DNA of 64,000 bases, taken from positions 124,001-188,000 of the forward strand of contig NZ_JACCCC010000001.1 of assembly GCF_013408795.1 (NCBI RefSeq), written 5' to 3'. Origin of the DNA: Spinactinospora alkalitolerans (lineage in GTDB: Bacteria > Actinomycetota > Actinomycetes > Streptosporangiales > Streptosporangiaceae). The notes beneath the pieces were generated by a model. It made no database searches. It saw nothing but the letters and a program-made list of their open reading frames with translations, and was not told the origin of the DNA. The number at the start of each line of letters is the position of its first letter. The stretch's first letter is position 1. A program made the position numbers and the translations under genes. Shown here one piece after another: positions 29,854 through 38,952 of the stretch.

Positions 29854-31389
29854 TCAGAGGCCGAACGCCCAGGCGGCAACCGTATACATCACGATCATCA
29901 CCAGGACCAGGGCGATCAGGTTCAGCCAGATGCCGGCCTTCACCATCTGCCCGATCTTGATGTAGCCGGACCCGAACGCGATGGCGTTGGGCGGCGTGGC
30001 CACCGGCAGCATGAACGCCAGGGAGGCCGCTAGGGCGGTCGGGATGATCAGCGTCATGACGTCCATGTCCAGGCCCACCGCGACGCCGCCCATGACCGGC
30101 AGGAAGGTCGCCGCGGTCGCGGTGTTGCTGGTCAGCTCGGTCAGCAGCAGCACCAGCGCGGCGACGATGAGGATCAGCACCCAGCCCGGGACCATGTTGA
30201 GCACGCCGACGCGCCCACCGATCCACTCGCTCAGGCCGGTGGCGGTGAACTGCGACGACAGGCTCAGGCCGCCGCCGAACAGCAGCAGCACGCCCCACGG
30301 CAGCTTCAGCGCCGTCTCCCAGTCGAGGACGGCGACGCCCTTCCGGGCGTCGACCGGGATCAGGAAGAGCGCCACCGCCACCGTCATGGCGATCCCGGCG
30401 TCGGAGACGTTGGCCAGCCAGGGCAGCGCCCCGCCGACGGTCGCACTGTCGGCGAGCAGCGGGACGAACACCCAGGCCAGCGCCGCGCAGACGAACACGG
30501 CCAGCACCGTCCACTCGCCGCGCGACATCGGGCCCATCTCGTGCAGCTGCTCGCGGATGAGTGCGCGGCCGCCCGGCAGCCGCTTGATCTTGGGCGGGTA
30601 GACGAACCTGGTCAGCACCACCCAGGCCAGCACCAGGAAGACCGCGGCCAGCGGGACGCCGATCAGCATCCACTGGCCGAACCCGATCTCGATGCCGTGG
30701 TTGTCGGCCAGGTAGCCGACCATGAGCGCGTTGGGCGGGGTGCCGATGATGGTCGACACCGAGCCGATCGAGGAGGAGTAGGCGATGCCGAGCATCAGCG
30801 ACGTGGAGAAGTTGGCGTCGCCCTTGCCGTCGCCGAGCTGGGTGACCAGGCCGAGGACCGACAGCCCGATCGGCAGCATCATGACAGACGTGGCCGTGTT
30901 GCTGACCCACATGGTGATGAAGCCGGTGGCCAGCATGAATCCGGCGATGAGCATGACCGGGCTGGTGCCCACGGCCGCCACGATGGTCAGCGCGATGCGC
31001 CGGTGCAGGTTCCACCGCTGCATCGCCAGGGCCAGCATGAACCCGCCCATGAACAGGAAGATGATGTCGTCGGCGTAGGGCGCGGCGACGTCGCCGATCG
31101 CGGACACGCCGAACAGCGGGAACAGCACCAGCGGGAGCAGCGCGGTGGCCGGGATGGGGATGGCCTCGGTCATCCACCACACGGCCATCAGGATCGCGAT
31201 CGCGGCCGTGATCCTGCCGCCGGTGGACAGGGAGTCGGGCAGCGCCAGGAAGGCGGCGCCGGCGAGCAGCACCCCGACCAGCAGGCCGATGCGCCTGCGC
31301 GCGGGCGAGCCATCGGCCTCGGGCGACGCCGGTTGGGACACCGGAGCGTCGGGGCCTGACGCGAGTTTCGGGGCGGGTTCCGTCGACAT
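29854..31389 (-). CDS. SLC13/DASS-family anion:sodium symporter
   Basis: Inner-membrane carrier of the divalent-anion:Na+ family (di/tricarboxylates such as succinate or citrate). 511 aa, about 11-12 helices. Family signatures: the first SNT motif MWVSNTATSVMMLPIG, IIGTPPNAL, the second SNT motif LTSNTATAATFLPVMGGVAV, and ATPPNAIAFGSGY near the C-terminus. ATG at 31389 has AGGAGG 8 nt upstream. It stands between two strong terminators, so it is a single-gene unit despite its DAACS neighbour. Exact substrate not predictable. Confidence 0.93.
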   Translation of the reverse strand: MSTEPAPKLASGPDAPVSQPASPEADGSPARRRIGLLVGVLLAGAAFLALPDSLSTGGRITAAIAILMAVWWMTEAIPIPATALLPLVLFPLFGVSAIGDVAAPYADDIIFLFMGGFMLALAMQRWNLHRRIALTIVAAVGTSPVMLIAGFMLATGFITMWVSNTATSVMMLPIGLSVLGLVTQLGDGKGDANFSTSLMLGIAYSSSIGSVSTIIGTPPNALMVGYLADNHGIEIGFGQWMLIGVPLAAVFLVLAWVVLTRFVYPPKIKRLPGGRALIREQLHEMGPMSRGEWTVLAVFVCAALAWVFVPLLADSATVGGALPWLANVSDAGIAMTVAVALFLIPVDARKGVAVLDWETALKLPWGVLLLFGGGLSLSSQFTATGLSEWIGGRVGVLNMVPGWVLILIVAALVLLLTELTSNTATAATFLPVMGGVAVGLDMDVMTLIIPTALAASLAFMLPVATPPNAIAFGSGYIKIGQMVKAGIWLNLIALVLVMIVMYTVAAWAFGL

Positions 31390-31519
31390 GGGGGATCCTC
31401 CTGGTGTGGCGGGGGTTACGTTTCTTCTCCTTACTCGCATTGGTTCCCCGAAACGGGCGTTTCCGATCTTGCGGACGCGGGGAGCGCCCGGGGAAGTGGG
31501 GACCGCTCGAGGAAGACGA

Positions 31520-31566
31520 GCGGGCGTCCGCGCGGCACGGAGAGGGGAGTGCCCGCGGACGCCCGC
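31520..31566 (-). terminator. Terminator downstream of the DAACS symporter gene
   Basis: An 18-pair stem starting GCGGGCGTCCGCG with one bulged C, 10-nt loop, in the gap between the two symporter genes. Confidence 0.75.
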
Positions 31567-31596
31567 ATCGGCCGACGGCCGGGGACGGGACGGCCG

Positions 31597-33090
31597 TCAG
31601 CCGGTCGGGGCGGGCTCCTTGGCCGGTGCCGAAGGCTCGACCGGCTCCGCGCCCGCGCCTGCGGCCGCGTCGGCCTCGGCCTTCGCGCCGGGCTTCTCGG
31701 GCGCGTTGTCGTAGCTCATCAGCTCGTCCATGTCGATGGAGTTCGGGTGGTCCAGGACGTGGCGCAGGCGGTCGCGGTCCAGCTCGCCGTTCCAGCGGGC
31801 GACGACCAGCGTGCCCACCCCGTTGCCGATCAGGTTCGTCAGCGCGCGGGCCTCGGACATGAAGCGGTCGATGCCGACGATCAGGGCGATGCCGGCCAGC
31901 GGGATCGCGCTGTCGAACGCGGCCAGCGACGCGGCCAGCGTGACCAGGCCGGCGCCGCTGACGCCCGCGGCGCCCTTGCTGGACAGCAGCATGAACAGCA
32001 GCAGGCCGATCTGCGTCCAGATCGAGATGTCGGCGCCGGTGGCCTGGGCGATGAAGATCGCGCCCATCGTCATGTAGATGGCGGTGCCGTCGAGGTTGAA
32101 GGAGTATCCGGTCGGGATGGCCAGGCCGACCACGGACTTCTTCGCGCCGGCGGCCTCCAGCTTGGTCATCATGCGCGGCAGCACCGACTCGCTGGAGGAG
32201 GTGCCCAGCACGATCAGCAGCTCGTCGCGGATCAGCCGGATGAACTTGAACAGGTTGAACCCGACGATCCGGGCGATGACGCCGAGGAAGACCGCGATGA
32301 ACAGCACGCACGTCGTGTAGAAGCTGAGCATGAAGTAGGCGAGGTTGCCCAGGATCTCGCCGCCGTACTCGCCGATCGTGTAGGCCATGCCGCCGAAGGC
32401 GCCGATCGGGGCCGCGTACATCACGATCTTGATGACGCCGAACATCACGTTCGCTCCGGTGTCCAGCGCGCGGATCGCGGGCCTGGCGCGGTTGCCCATG
32501 AAGGTCAGCGCGCACGCCACCAGGATGGCCAGGACCAGCACCTGGATGAGCTGGCCGTCGACGAAGGCGGAGAAGAAGGAGTCCGGCACCAGGTGCAGGA
32601 TGAAGCCGGAGACGCCCTCGGCGTCGGAGGCCGAGGCCTCGTCCAGCGTCTCGGTCGCGTCGGCCTCGTCGAAGCTGATGTTGAGCCCCACGCCCGGACG
32701 CAGGATGTTGACGGTGACCAGGCCGACCGTCAGCGCCAGCAGGGTCGTGGCCGTGAAGTAGACCAGGGTCTTGAGCGCGAGCCCTCCGGCCTTGGCCAGG
32801 TCGCCCAGGTTGGCGATGCCCACCACGACGGTGCAGAAGATCGTGGGGGCGATGACGACCTTGACCAGCTTGATGAACAGGTCGGCCAGCCACTTCATCT
32901 GTGATGCCTGGGCCGGGAAGGCGATGCCCACCGCGATGCCGAGGGCGATGGCGACCAGCACCCAGAAGTACAGCTGCCGGTGGAAGCGCTTGCGGCGGAC
33001 CGGCTGCGCCGGCCCGTCGCCTGCGTCCGGACCGCCGGCTGCGGTGGCGGAACCACCTCCGCCGGAGTTGGCGGATCGTCCGAAGAGCAC
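31597..33090 (-). CDS. Dicarboxylate/amino-acid:cation symporter (DAACS, GltP/DctA type)
   Basis: About 497 aa, eight helices and two re-entrant loops. Serine-rich signature TSSSESVLPRMM in HP1 and PTGYSFNLDGTAIYMTMGAI in TM7 are intact, as is the HP2 region SSKGAAGVSGAG. The C-terminal tail after residue 460 is a soluble A/E/P-rich extension. Takes up C4-dicarboxylates or glutamate/aspartate with Na+ or H+. I use the GTG at 33090, 4 nt after AGGAGG; an upstream ATG at 33141 would put that ribosome site inside the gene. Divergent from the TAXI gene. Confidence 0.94.
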   Translation of the reverse strand: MLFGRSANSGGGGSATAAGGPDAGDGPAQPVRRKRFHRQLYFWVLVAIALGIAVGIAFPAQASQMKWLADLFIKLVKVVIAPTIFCTVVVGIANLGDLAKAGGLALKTLVYFTATTLLALTVGLVTVNILRPGVGLNISFDEADATETLDEASASDAEGVSGFILHLVPDSFFSAFVDGQLIQVLVLAILVACALTFMGNRARPAIRALDTGANVMFGVIKIVMYAAPIGAFGGMAYTIGEYGGEILGNLAYFMLSFYTTCVLFIAVFLGVIARIVGFNLFKFIRLIRDELLIVLGTSSSESVLPRMMTKLEAAGAKKSVVGLAIPTGYSFNLDGTAIYMTMGAIFIAQATGADISIWTQIGLLLFMLLSSKGAAGVSGAGLVTLAASLAAFDSAIPLAGIALIVGIDRFMSEARALTNLIGNGVGTLVVARWNGELDRDRLRHVLDHPNSIDMDELMSYDNAPEKPGAKAEADAAAGAGAEPVEPSAPAKEPAPTG

Positions 33091-33310
33091 GGGACCTCCT
33101 GTGACTGCGTCATGTGCGGGGCGCCACATGACTGTCGTCACCCGGCCGTTTTACAGGCAAGCCACAAGGGGGAAACTTCAGATTCACCTGACATTTCGGC
33201 GCCCTGGGTAGTCGGGGATCGCCCTGGGTGACGCCGGCCGCGCGGCCGGGAGGGCACCGCCGCGCGGCGCGGGACGCGGTCCCGGCCAGCGGGGGACGTA
33301 GGCTGCGTTC

Positions 33311-34243
33311 ATGCCCGAACGCCTGGTCATCACCCGTCGAGCCGCCATCCTCGGCGGTCTCGCGGCGCTGTCCGGGTGCCAGGGGCGGCCCGAACCCGAC
33401 TTCCCCGAACTGGTCCTGGCCACCGGGCCGCCCGGAGCGGTGTTCCGGGAGATCGGGGCCGCGCTCGCCGAAGCGCTGCGGCGGTGGCTGCCCCGGACGA
33501 GGGTGACGGCGCTGGAGACCGGCGCGTCGACCGAGAACCTGCGCCTGCTGCGGGAGGGGACCGCCCACGTGGGCTTCGCCAGCCTGGACTCGGTGGTCGG
33601 CACCGACGGTCGACCGCCGCGGCGGGTGCGGGCGCTGGGCCGGATCTACGACAGCCACCTGCACCTCGTCGTCCCGGCCGAGTCGGCGATCCGGGGCTTC
33701 GCCGACCTGGACGGCCTTCGGGTCTCCTACGGGGCCGAAGAGTCGGGCACCGAGCACACCGTCGAACGGCTGATGGAGCTGACCGGGCGGCGCACCGAGG
33801 ACGTCCGGCTGGACCAGGCCGCATCGGCCGACGCCCTGGCCGCGGGGGAGATCGACGCGCTGTTCTCGCTGACGGGCATCCCCACGCCGGCGATCTCGGA
33901 CCTGGTGGCCGAGGACCGGGTGCGGCTCGTCCCCCTGCGCGCGCAGGCCGATGAGCTCGCCGAGGCCTATCCGGGCCCCTACGTCCCCGCCACGGTCCCG
34001 CCCACCGCCTACCCCGGCGTCCCGGCGACGGACACGGCCGCGATCCCCAACCTGCTGGTCACCCGCGACGACTTCCCCCGGGCCATGGCCAGGATCGTCA
34101 CCTCCACCGTCTTCACCCGGTCGGAGGCCATCTCCGCCGACCGCCCCGAGGCCGCCCACATCAACGTCCGCACCGGCATCGCCACGGGACCCGTGCCCCT
34201 CCACCTGGGAGCCGAGGACTGGTTCCGCGAGCGCAAGCAGTGA
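33311..34243 (+). CDS. TAXI-family solute-binding lipoprotein (orphan)
   Basis: 310 aa. Signal with Tat-like RR (VITRRAAILGG) and lipobox LSGC, so exported and lipid-anchored. TAXI (TRAP-associated extracytoplasmic immunogenic) fold: ELVLATGPPGAVFREIG, ALETGASTENLRLLREG, HVGFASLDSV, and SLTGIPTPAISDL. These proteins bind small organic anions such as glutamate or dicarboxylates. No TRAP membrane subunits lie nearby; a two-component system does, so it may act as a sensor input. TAGGCT 6 nt before the ATG with no ribosome site suggests a leaderless mRNA. Confidence 0.88.
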   Translation: MPERLVITRRAAILGGLAALSGCQGRPEPDFPELVLATGPPGAVFREIGAALAEALRRWLPRTRVTALETGASTENLRLLREGTAHVGFASLDSVVGTDGRPPRRVRALGRIYDSHLHLVVPAESAIRGFADLDGLRVSYGAEESGTEHTVERLMELTGRRTEDVRLDQAASADALAAGEIDALFSLTGIPTPAISDLVAEDRVRLVPLRAQADELAEAYPGPYVPATVPPTAYPGVPATDTAAIPNLLVTRDDFPRAMARIVTSTVFTRSEAISADRPEAAHINVRTGIATGPVPLHLGAEDWFRERKQ

Positions 34244-34311
34244 TCCGGGCCTCCCGCGCGGCCGCCAGGACGGTGCGCCCGGGGAGCGGGCGCTTATGTA
34301 CCGTCGTTGAC

Positions 34312-34785
34312 ATGCCGACACCCGACTTCATCCTTGAGACGCGCAAGCACATCGGGCACGCGTTGATGTTCCTGACCGGGGTGACGGCCGTGGTGGTCGA
34401 TCCCGGCGGCAGGATCCTGCTGCACCGGCGGGCCGACGACGGGCACTGGGCGACCCCGGGCGGGATCCTGGAGCCGGGGGAGCAGCCGGCGGCGGCGCTG
34501 GTGCGCGAGGTGTTCGAGGAGACCGGCGTGCGGGTCGTGCCCGAGCGGGTGGCGAGCGTGGTCACCGAGCCGCCGTTCACCTACCCCAACGGCGACCGCG
34601 TGCAGTTCATGGACATCGCGTTCCGGTGTCGGCCGGTCGGCGGCGAGCCGCGGGCCGACGGCGACGAGTCGCTGGACGTCGCCTGGTTCGACCCCGGCGG
34701 CCTGCCCGAGATGAACGACCGCATCCTGCGCCGGATCCGGCACGCCGGCGAGGAGGGCCCGGCCCACTTCGCCGCTCCCGAGTAG
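34312..34785 (+). CDS. NUDIX hydrolase
   Basis: About 157 aa. Complete Nudix box GX5EX7REUXEEXGU: the segment from GILEPGEQP through LVREVFEETGV (about residues 49-71), binding Mg2+ for hydrolysis of a nucleoside diphosphate derivative. The C-terminal LDVAWFDPGGLPEMNDR is typical of ADP-ribose/house-cleaning members. I start at the ATG at 34312, where TACCGT lies 7 nt upstream; an ATG at 34240 in frame overlaps the TAXI stop. Substrate unknown. Confidence 0.9.
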   Translation: MPTPDFILETRKHIGHALMFLTGVTAVVVDPGGRILLHRRADDGHWATPGGILEPGEQPAAALVREVFEETGVRVVPERVASVVTEPPFTYPNGDRVQFMDIAFRCRPVGGEPRADGDESLDVAWFDPGGLPEMNDRILRRIRHAGEEGPAHFAAPE

Positions 34786-34800
34786 GCGTGTGGCTCTCTC

Positions 34801-35078
34801 GCCGATCTTGACTTTGAGTTTCAACCTCGACCATCGGGGGTCGTGAACCTCAGCCGAAGGTGGGATCCGCGGTGACTGGGCGATCCTCTCGCGTGGCCGT
34901 AGGCCCATCAAGGGATCGCCCACCCGCGCGTCCTCCCTCCTGGGGCTGGGCCTTCACGACCCCCTGGAGTCGGGGTGGAGGGGATCCACCCGCGCGCCTA
35001 CTCCGTCCCGGGGCCGGGGTTGAGACTCACATTGACCTTGTAGGGGTCATTCGAGCGTTTTTAGGCCCTACAAGGTCA
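34801..35078. repeat. Modular palindromic repeat, copy D
   Basis: The left terminus GCCGATCTTGACTTTG matches copy B's terminal repeat with one change. It contains module 1 (GGGCGATCCTCTCG...AGGGATCGCCC), the inverted outer arm (GGGCCTTCACGACCCCCTGG) and a 13-bp right-end stem TGACCTTGTAGGG / CCCTACAAGGTCA (35033-35078). The last TCA of that stem is the stop codon of the histidine-kinase gene on the minus strand. It lies between two convergent genes and probably acts as their terminator. Confidence 0.87.
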
Positions 35079-36470
35079 CGCGGCCTTCGGGAGGCGGATC
35101 ACGACGGCCAGGCCGTAGCCGTCGCCGTGTGCCCGGGGCAGGCCGGGCTCCAGGTGCAGCTCGCCGCCGGCGGCCTGCACCAGTTCGGCGCAGATCGCCA
35201 GGCCCAGGCCGGTGCCCACCACGTTCTGGTGCTTGGGCGAGCGCCAGAAGCGGCGCAGCGCGTTGGTCCGCTCCTCGCCGTCCAGGCCGACGCCATCGTC
35301 GCCGACCACCAGCTCGACCATGTCCCCGGGGCGGGCCCGCAGCACCACCCGCTCGCCGCCGGACAGCCGCATGGCGTTGCTCATCAGCTCGTCCAGCACG
35401 CTGCCCAGGCCCCCGGGCGGCTCCAGCAGCCGCAGCCCCTCGGGGACGTGCGTCCGCACGTCGATCCCGCGCTCGTCGGCCAGCACCCGCCAGCGGTCCA
35501 GCCGGGTGCCGAGCACGCTGTCCAGGTCCACCGGCTCGGCGCTGCTGAAGCTCTCCAGGCGGGTCGCGGCGAGCAGGGCGTTCAGCATCCTGTTCATCGC
35601 CTTGGCCTCCTCGACGGCGTCCTCGTGCGCCTCGCGGGCGGCCGGACCGTCGAGGAACGGCGCCAGGTTCTCCACGGCCAGCCGGAGGCTGGCCAGCGGG
35701 TTGCGCAGCTGGTGGGAGGCGTCGGAGACGAACGCCCGCTGCCGGTGCAGCGACCGCTCCACCACGTCCACCATCGCGTTGAACGAGGCGGCCAGGCTGC
35801 GCAGCTCGGGCGGCCCGCCGACCTCGTCGGCGCGCACCGAAAGGTCGCCGTCGGCGATCTTGGCGGTGGCGGCGTCGAGCCTGCGCACCGGCCGCAGCAC
35901 CCAGCGCGACACCGGCCAGGAGACGGCGACCAGCCCGGTCAGCGGCACCAGGCCGAGCAGCGTCAGCCATCCCCAGTTGGCCAGGATCGCCGAGCGCAGC
36001 CCGTCCGTCGGCGACACCAGCACCACGACGCCCACCACCTCGCTGTCGCGGCCCACCGGTTCGGCCAGGACCAGCGGGTCGTCCTCCCACGGCCACACCG
36101 CCGTCGGGGGCTCCGGCCGGAACCCCGCCAGCGCGTCGCTGAGCACCTCGCGCATCGCCGGCCGCGCCAGCGCGTCGTCGATCTCGTGGCCGGGCCCCGA
36201 GGAGAGCACCACATCGCTCGACGGATCGAGCAGCGCCACCGGGATCCCGTACAGGTCCTCGTAGCGCTCCAGCTCCATCCGCAGCGCCTCGGCGCGGCCG
36301 GTGTCCAGCGCGCTGTCGCCCAGCGAGGCGAACCGGCCCACGTCGTTGAGCCGGTCGACGTAGACCTCCTGGGTCCTCTGCTGCGCCACCACGGTGCCCA
36401 GCGGCACCCCGAGCGCCGCCACCAGGACGAACGCCAGGGGAAGCAGGATGATCAGCAGTCGGCGCAGCAC
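35076..36470 (-). CDS. Two-component sensor histidine kinase
   Basis: 464 aa. TM1 at residues 4-28, an extracytoplasmic sensor domain (about 30-165), TM2 (about 168-190), HAMP (SRWVLRPVRRLDAATAKIAD), then the phosphoacceptor motif FVSDASHQLRNPLASL (His near 252), N-box ELMSNAMRLS, and G-boxes VVGDDGVGLD and GTGLGLAIC. Partner of the response regulator 3 bp upstream. Its stop codon is formed by the end of repeat copy D. The proximity of an orphan TAXI binding protein and two organic-anion symporters suggests carboxylate sensing. Confidence 0.95.
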   Translation of the reverse strand: MLRRLLIILLPLAFVLVAALGVPLGTVVAQQRTQEVYVDRLNDVGRFASLGDSALDTGRAEALRMELERYEDLYGIPVALLDPSSDVVLSSGPGHEIDDALARPAMREVLSDALAGFRPEPPTAVWPWEDDPLVLAEPVGRDSEVVGVVVLVSPTDGLRSAILANWGWLTLLGLVPLTGLVAVSWPVSRWVLRPVRRLDAATAKIADGDLSVRADEVGGPPELRSLAASFNAMVDVVERSLHRQRAFVSDASHQLRNPLASLRLAVENLAPFLDGPAAREAHEDAVEEAKAMNRMLNALLAATRLESFSSAEPVDLDSVLGTRLDRWRVLADERGIDVRTHVPEGLRLLEPPGGLGSVLDELMSNAMRLSGGERVVLRARPGDMVELVVGDDGVGLDGEERTNALRRFWRSPKHQNVVGTGLGLAICAELVQAAGGELHLEPGLPRAHGDGYGLAVVIRLPKAA

Positions 36471-36473
36471 GGG

Positions 36474-37154
36474 TCACGCCGATTCCGGCCCGGCCGACAG
36501 CCGGTACCCGACCCCTCGGGCGGTCCGTATGGGCGCCGCGGCCCCGAGCTTGCCGCGCAGCGCGGCGATGTGGGTGTCCAGCGTGCGCGAGGAGGACTCC
36601 CAGGTGGCGCCCCACACCTGGTCGAGGATCGCCTCGCGGCTGACCACGGCGGGCGCACGCGCCGCCAGCAGCGCGAGCAGGTCGAACTCCTTGCGGGTCA
36701 GCGACAGCGGCGCACCGTCGAGGACGGCCTCCCTGGCGTTGACGTCGACCGTCAGCGGGCCGACGCGCAACGGGGGGTCGTCCCGGCCCGCGTCGGCGCG
36801 GGCGGCCCTGGTGCGGCGCAGCACCGCGTCGATGCGGGCCAGCAGTTCGGCGATGCCGAAGGGCTTGACCACGTAGTCGTCGGCGCCGGAGCGCAGGCCC
36901 CTGACGCGTTCGCGCTCCTCCGCCCGCGCGGTGACGGCGATGACCGCGGTCTCGGGGCGCTCCCGCAGTCGGCGCAGGACGTCGATGCCGTCGGCGTCGG
37001 GCAGGCCGAGGTCGAGCAGCACGACGTCCACCGCCGGCGCCCGCAGCGCCGCTGCGGCGGTGGAAACGCGGTGAACGTCGTAGGAGGCGTTGCGCAGCGC
37101 TGTGACCAGGCCTCGCGCGACGCGGTCGTCGTCCTCGACCACGAGAATGCGCAT
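36474..37154 (-). CDS. OmpR-family response regulator
   Basis: 226 aa. Receiver domain with MRILVVEDDDR acidic pocket, phospho-acceptor Asp in VVLLDLGLPDADGIDV (about residue 48), Thr/Ala switch AVTARAE and Lys in YVVKPFG. C-terminal winged helix: LTRKEFDLLALLAARAPAVV, then DQVWGATWESSSRTLDTHIA and RGVGYRL. First gene of an RR-HK operon. TACGAT lies 8 nt before the ATG with no ribosome site, so the transcript is likely leaderless. Confidence 0.96.
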   Translation of the reverse strand: MRILVVEDDDRVARGLVTALRNASYDVHRVSTAAAALRAPAVDVVLLDLGLPDADGIDVLRRLRERPETAVIAVTARAEERERVRGLRSGADDYVVKPFGIAELLARIDAVLRRTRAARADAGRDDPPLRVGPLTVDVNAREAVLDGAPLSLTRKEFDLLALLAARAPAVVSREAILDQVWGATWESSSRTLDTHIAALRGKLGAAAPIRTARGVGYRLSAGPESA

Positions 37155-37433
37155 CGCGAGCCATCGTAGAACGGGTGGCGGCCGCGCGCCGCCGTCGCCC
37201 CCGCCGCTCCGCTGCCGGGCCGGCGCCCGCCGCGTTCCCCGGCGCCGGGGATGGGGGCCACGTGCCGGTTAGATGCGTGTCGGACCCGGTACGTTCCGTT
37301 CGCTTTCCCACACGGCTCACGGCTTGCCCCGCGTCACGCACCGGGGCCAGGGTGGTCCCCATTCGTGCCGGGCGAGCACACGAGAACAGAAGATGTCCAC
37401 GGCCGGGCCGTGGCCGATGAAACGGAATGGTTT

Positions 37434-38114
37434 ATGAGTGTACGGGGGCCTTTGCTGACCGCTGCCGCGGTCGCGGCGTGCATGGGACTGACCGGCTGCG
37501 GAGCCCTTTCGGGCGCGGAGAGCGCGGAGGGCGACGCGTCGCCGGCGCAGAGCGCCGAATCGTCGCCGTCGGCGGAGGCGCAGGGCGGCGGCTGGGAGCA
37601 GGAGTTCCCTGAGCAGATCACGCCGATCATCGAGATCGACCAGCCGGGAGGCCAGGCGCAGGAGGAGGCGCTGGGCGCGTTCTTCGCCCTGTACGGGGAC
37701 CTGTTCACGGCGCTCTACGAGCAGGACACGGAGCAGGCGTTCCTCACCGAGAGGCTCACCGCGGACTCGCCCTCGCACGACTCCCTGGGCACGGCCATCG
37801 ACACCTTCGTCGAGAGCAACGCCGTGCCGGCCGGCGACATGCGGTTCTACAACGGACTGGTGGGCGCCTACTCCGAGGACACCGTGCAGGTCGACTTCTG
37901 CGTGGACCAGCGCACCTTCGCGCTGCAGGACGCCGGCAGCGGCGAGACCGCCGAGATCGCCGACGAGAGCGCCTGGCAGGCCGACATCTTCAAACCCGGC
38001 ATCGCCTACGCGAGCACCATGTTCGAGAAGAACGAGGCCGGTGAGTGGAGGAGCGTCTCGTTCTCCATCGACCCCGTCGCCGAGGGCGACGCCGACGTGG
38101 GCGACTGCCTCTAG
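37434..38114 (+). CDS. Putative lipoprotein
   Basis: About 226 aa. Signal peptide and lipobox MGLTGCG (Cys about residue 22), a Ser/Ala/Glu-rich linker (25-55), then a 160-residue globular part with no motif I recognise; it contains three Cys (two could pair: DFCVDQ and GDCL). I start at the ATG at 37434, where GGAATGG lies upstream and the signal peptide begins at once; the frame extends to 37251 without homology. Single-gene unit with a terminator. Function unknown. Confidence 0.7.
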   Translation: MSVRGPLLTAAAVAACMGLTGCGALSGAESAEGDASPAQSAESSPSAEAQGGGWEQEFPEQITPIIEIDQPGGQAQEEALGAFFALYGDLFTALYEQDTEQAFLTERLTADSPSHDSLGTAIDTFVESNAVPAGDMRFYNGLVGAYSEDTVQVDFCVDQRTFALQDAGSGETAEIADESAWQADIFKPGIAYASTMFEKNEAGEWRSVSFSIDPVAEGDADVGDCL

Positions 38115-38125
38115 ACCGTCGACGG

Positions 38126-38158
38126 GAACGGGAGGCTGTGGCCGCAGTCCTCCCGTTC
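38126..38158 (+). terminator. Terminator after the lipoprotein gene
   Basis: GAACGGGAGG / CCTCCCGTTC, 10-bp perfect stem with a 13-nt loop, 11 nt after the stop codon. Confidence 0.65.
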
Positions 38159-38446
38159 GCCACCGCATGACCTGGAAAGGCCGCCGTCAGCGCGCCGGCG
38201 CCGGCGGTGCGAAAGGGCGCGCCGCACGATCCCGTGCCGGTCGCCCGCCACCGGTGGCCGGGGTCTTGAGCGGCGCTGTTCCCGCGACCTCTCGCTTCGC
38301 CGGACGCTGCGCGCCCGACAACAGCCTCACCAGACCCGCAAAGGCCGAACAGGGCCTGGAGACAGTCCCCACCTTCTCCCGACACGACCTGGACCGGACC
38401 CGGGGGCGGCGGGCGCCGTCCCCGGGGCGCGGCGGCCGGTGCGGGA
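38159..38446. other. Intergenic region, nothing recognised
   Basis: 288 bp between the terminator above and the VOC gene stop (convergent genes). High GC, no plausible start codon with ribosome site, and no repeat. Confidence 0.4.
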
Positions 38447-38911
38447 TCAGGCCGGGCCGCCCGGCTCGAAGGCCTTGGACATGGCCTCGTTGTCGAAGGC
38501 GTCGAAGTTCGTCTCGTTGAGGCTGTACCAGTTGCCGGAGTTGTCGCGGAACACCGCCTCCAGGCCGTAGGGCCGCTCCTGCGGCTCCTGGAGGAACTCG
38601 ACGCCGCGCGCCGAGTACTCCGCGTACGTCTTGTGCAGGTCGTCGGTGTTCCACGCCCCTGCGGAGAGCGCGCCCTTGGCCAGGAGCGAGCGCAGGGCCG
38701 CCGCGGTCTCCTCGTCGTGCATCGGCGGTCCGGGGACGGTGAGGTTGAGCTGGAAGCGCGGGTCCCCGGGCGGCCCCACGGTCAGCCACCGGTAGCCGTT
38801 GTCCAGGGTCAGGTCGAAGCGCTCCTCGAAGCCGAGCTTGTCGATGAAGAAGCGCTTGGACTCCTCGTAGTCGAAGACGTAGATGCCGGCGACGCCGAGC
38901 CTGGTGATCAT
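38447..38911 (-). CDS. VOC (glyoxalase/bleomycin-resistance) family protein
   Basis: 154 aa. Two beta-alpha-beta-beta-beta modules: GVAGIYVFDYEESKRFFIDK with LGFEERFDL at the start, and GVEFLQEPQERPYGLEAVFR with DNSGNWYSLNE at the end. Metal-binding Glu and His candidates are present, but the subfamily (lyase, dioxygenase or resistance protein) cannot be set. ATG at 38911 has GAGGGGA 6 nt upstream. It follows an AraC gene by 41 bp, a common pairing in which the regulator drives its VOC partner. Confidence 0.88.
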   Translation of the reverse strand: MITRLGVAGIYVFDYEESKRFFIDKLGFEERFDLTLDNGYRWLTVGPPGDPRFQLNLTVPGPPMHDEETAAALRSLLAKGALSAGAWNTDDLHKTYAEYSARGVEFLQEPQERPYGLEAVFRDNSGNWYSLNETNFDAFDNEAMSKAFEPGGPA

Positions 38912-38952
38912 CGTGTTCCCCTCTCGCCGATGCGGTGCTGTCGACAATGACG

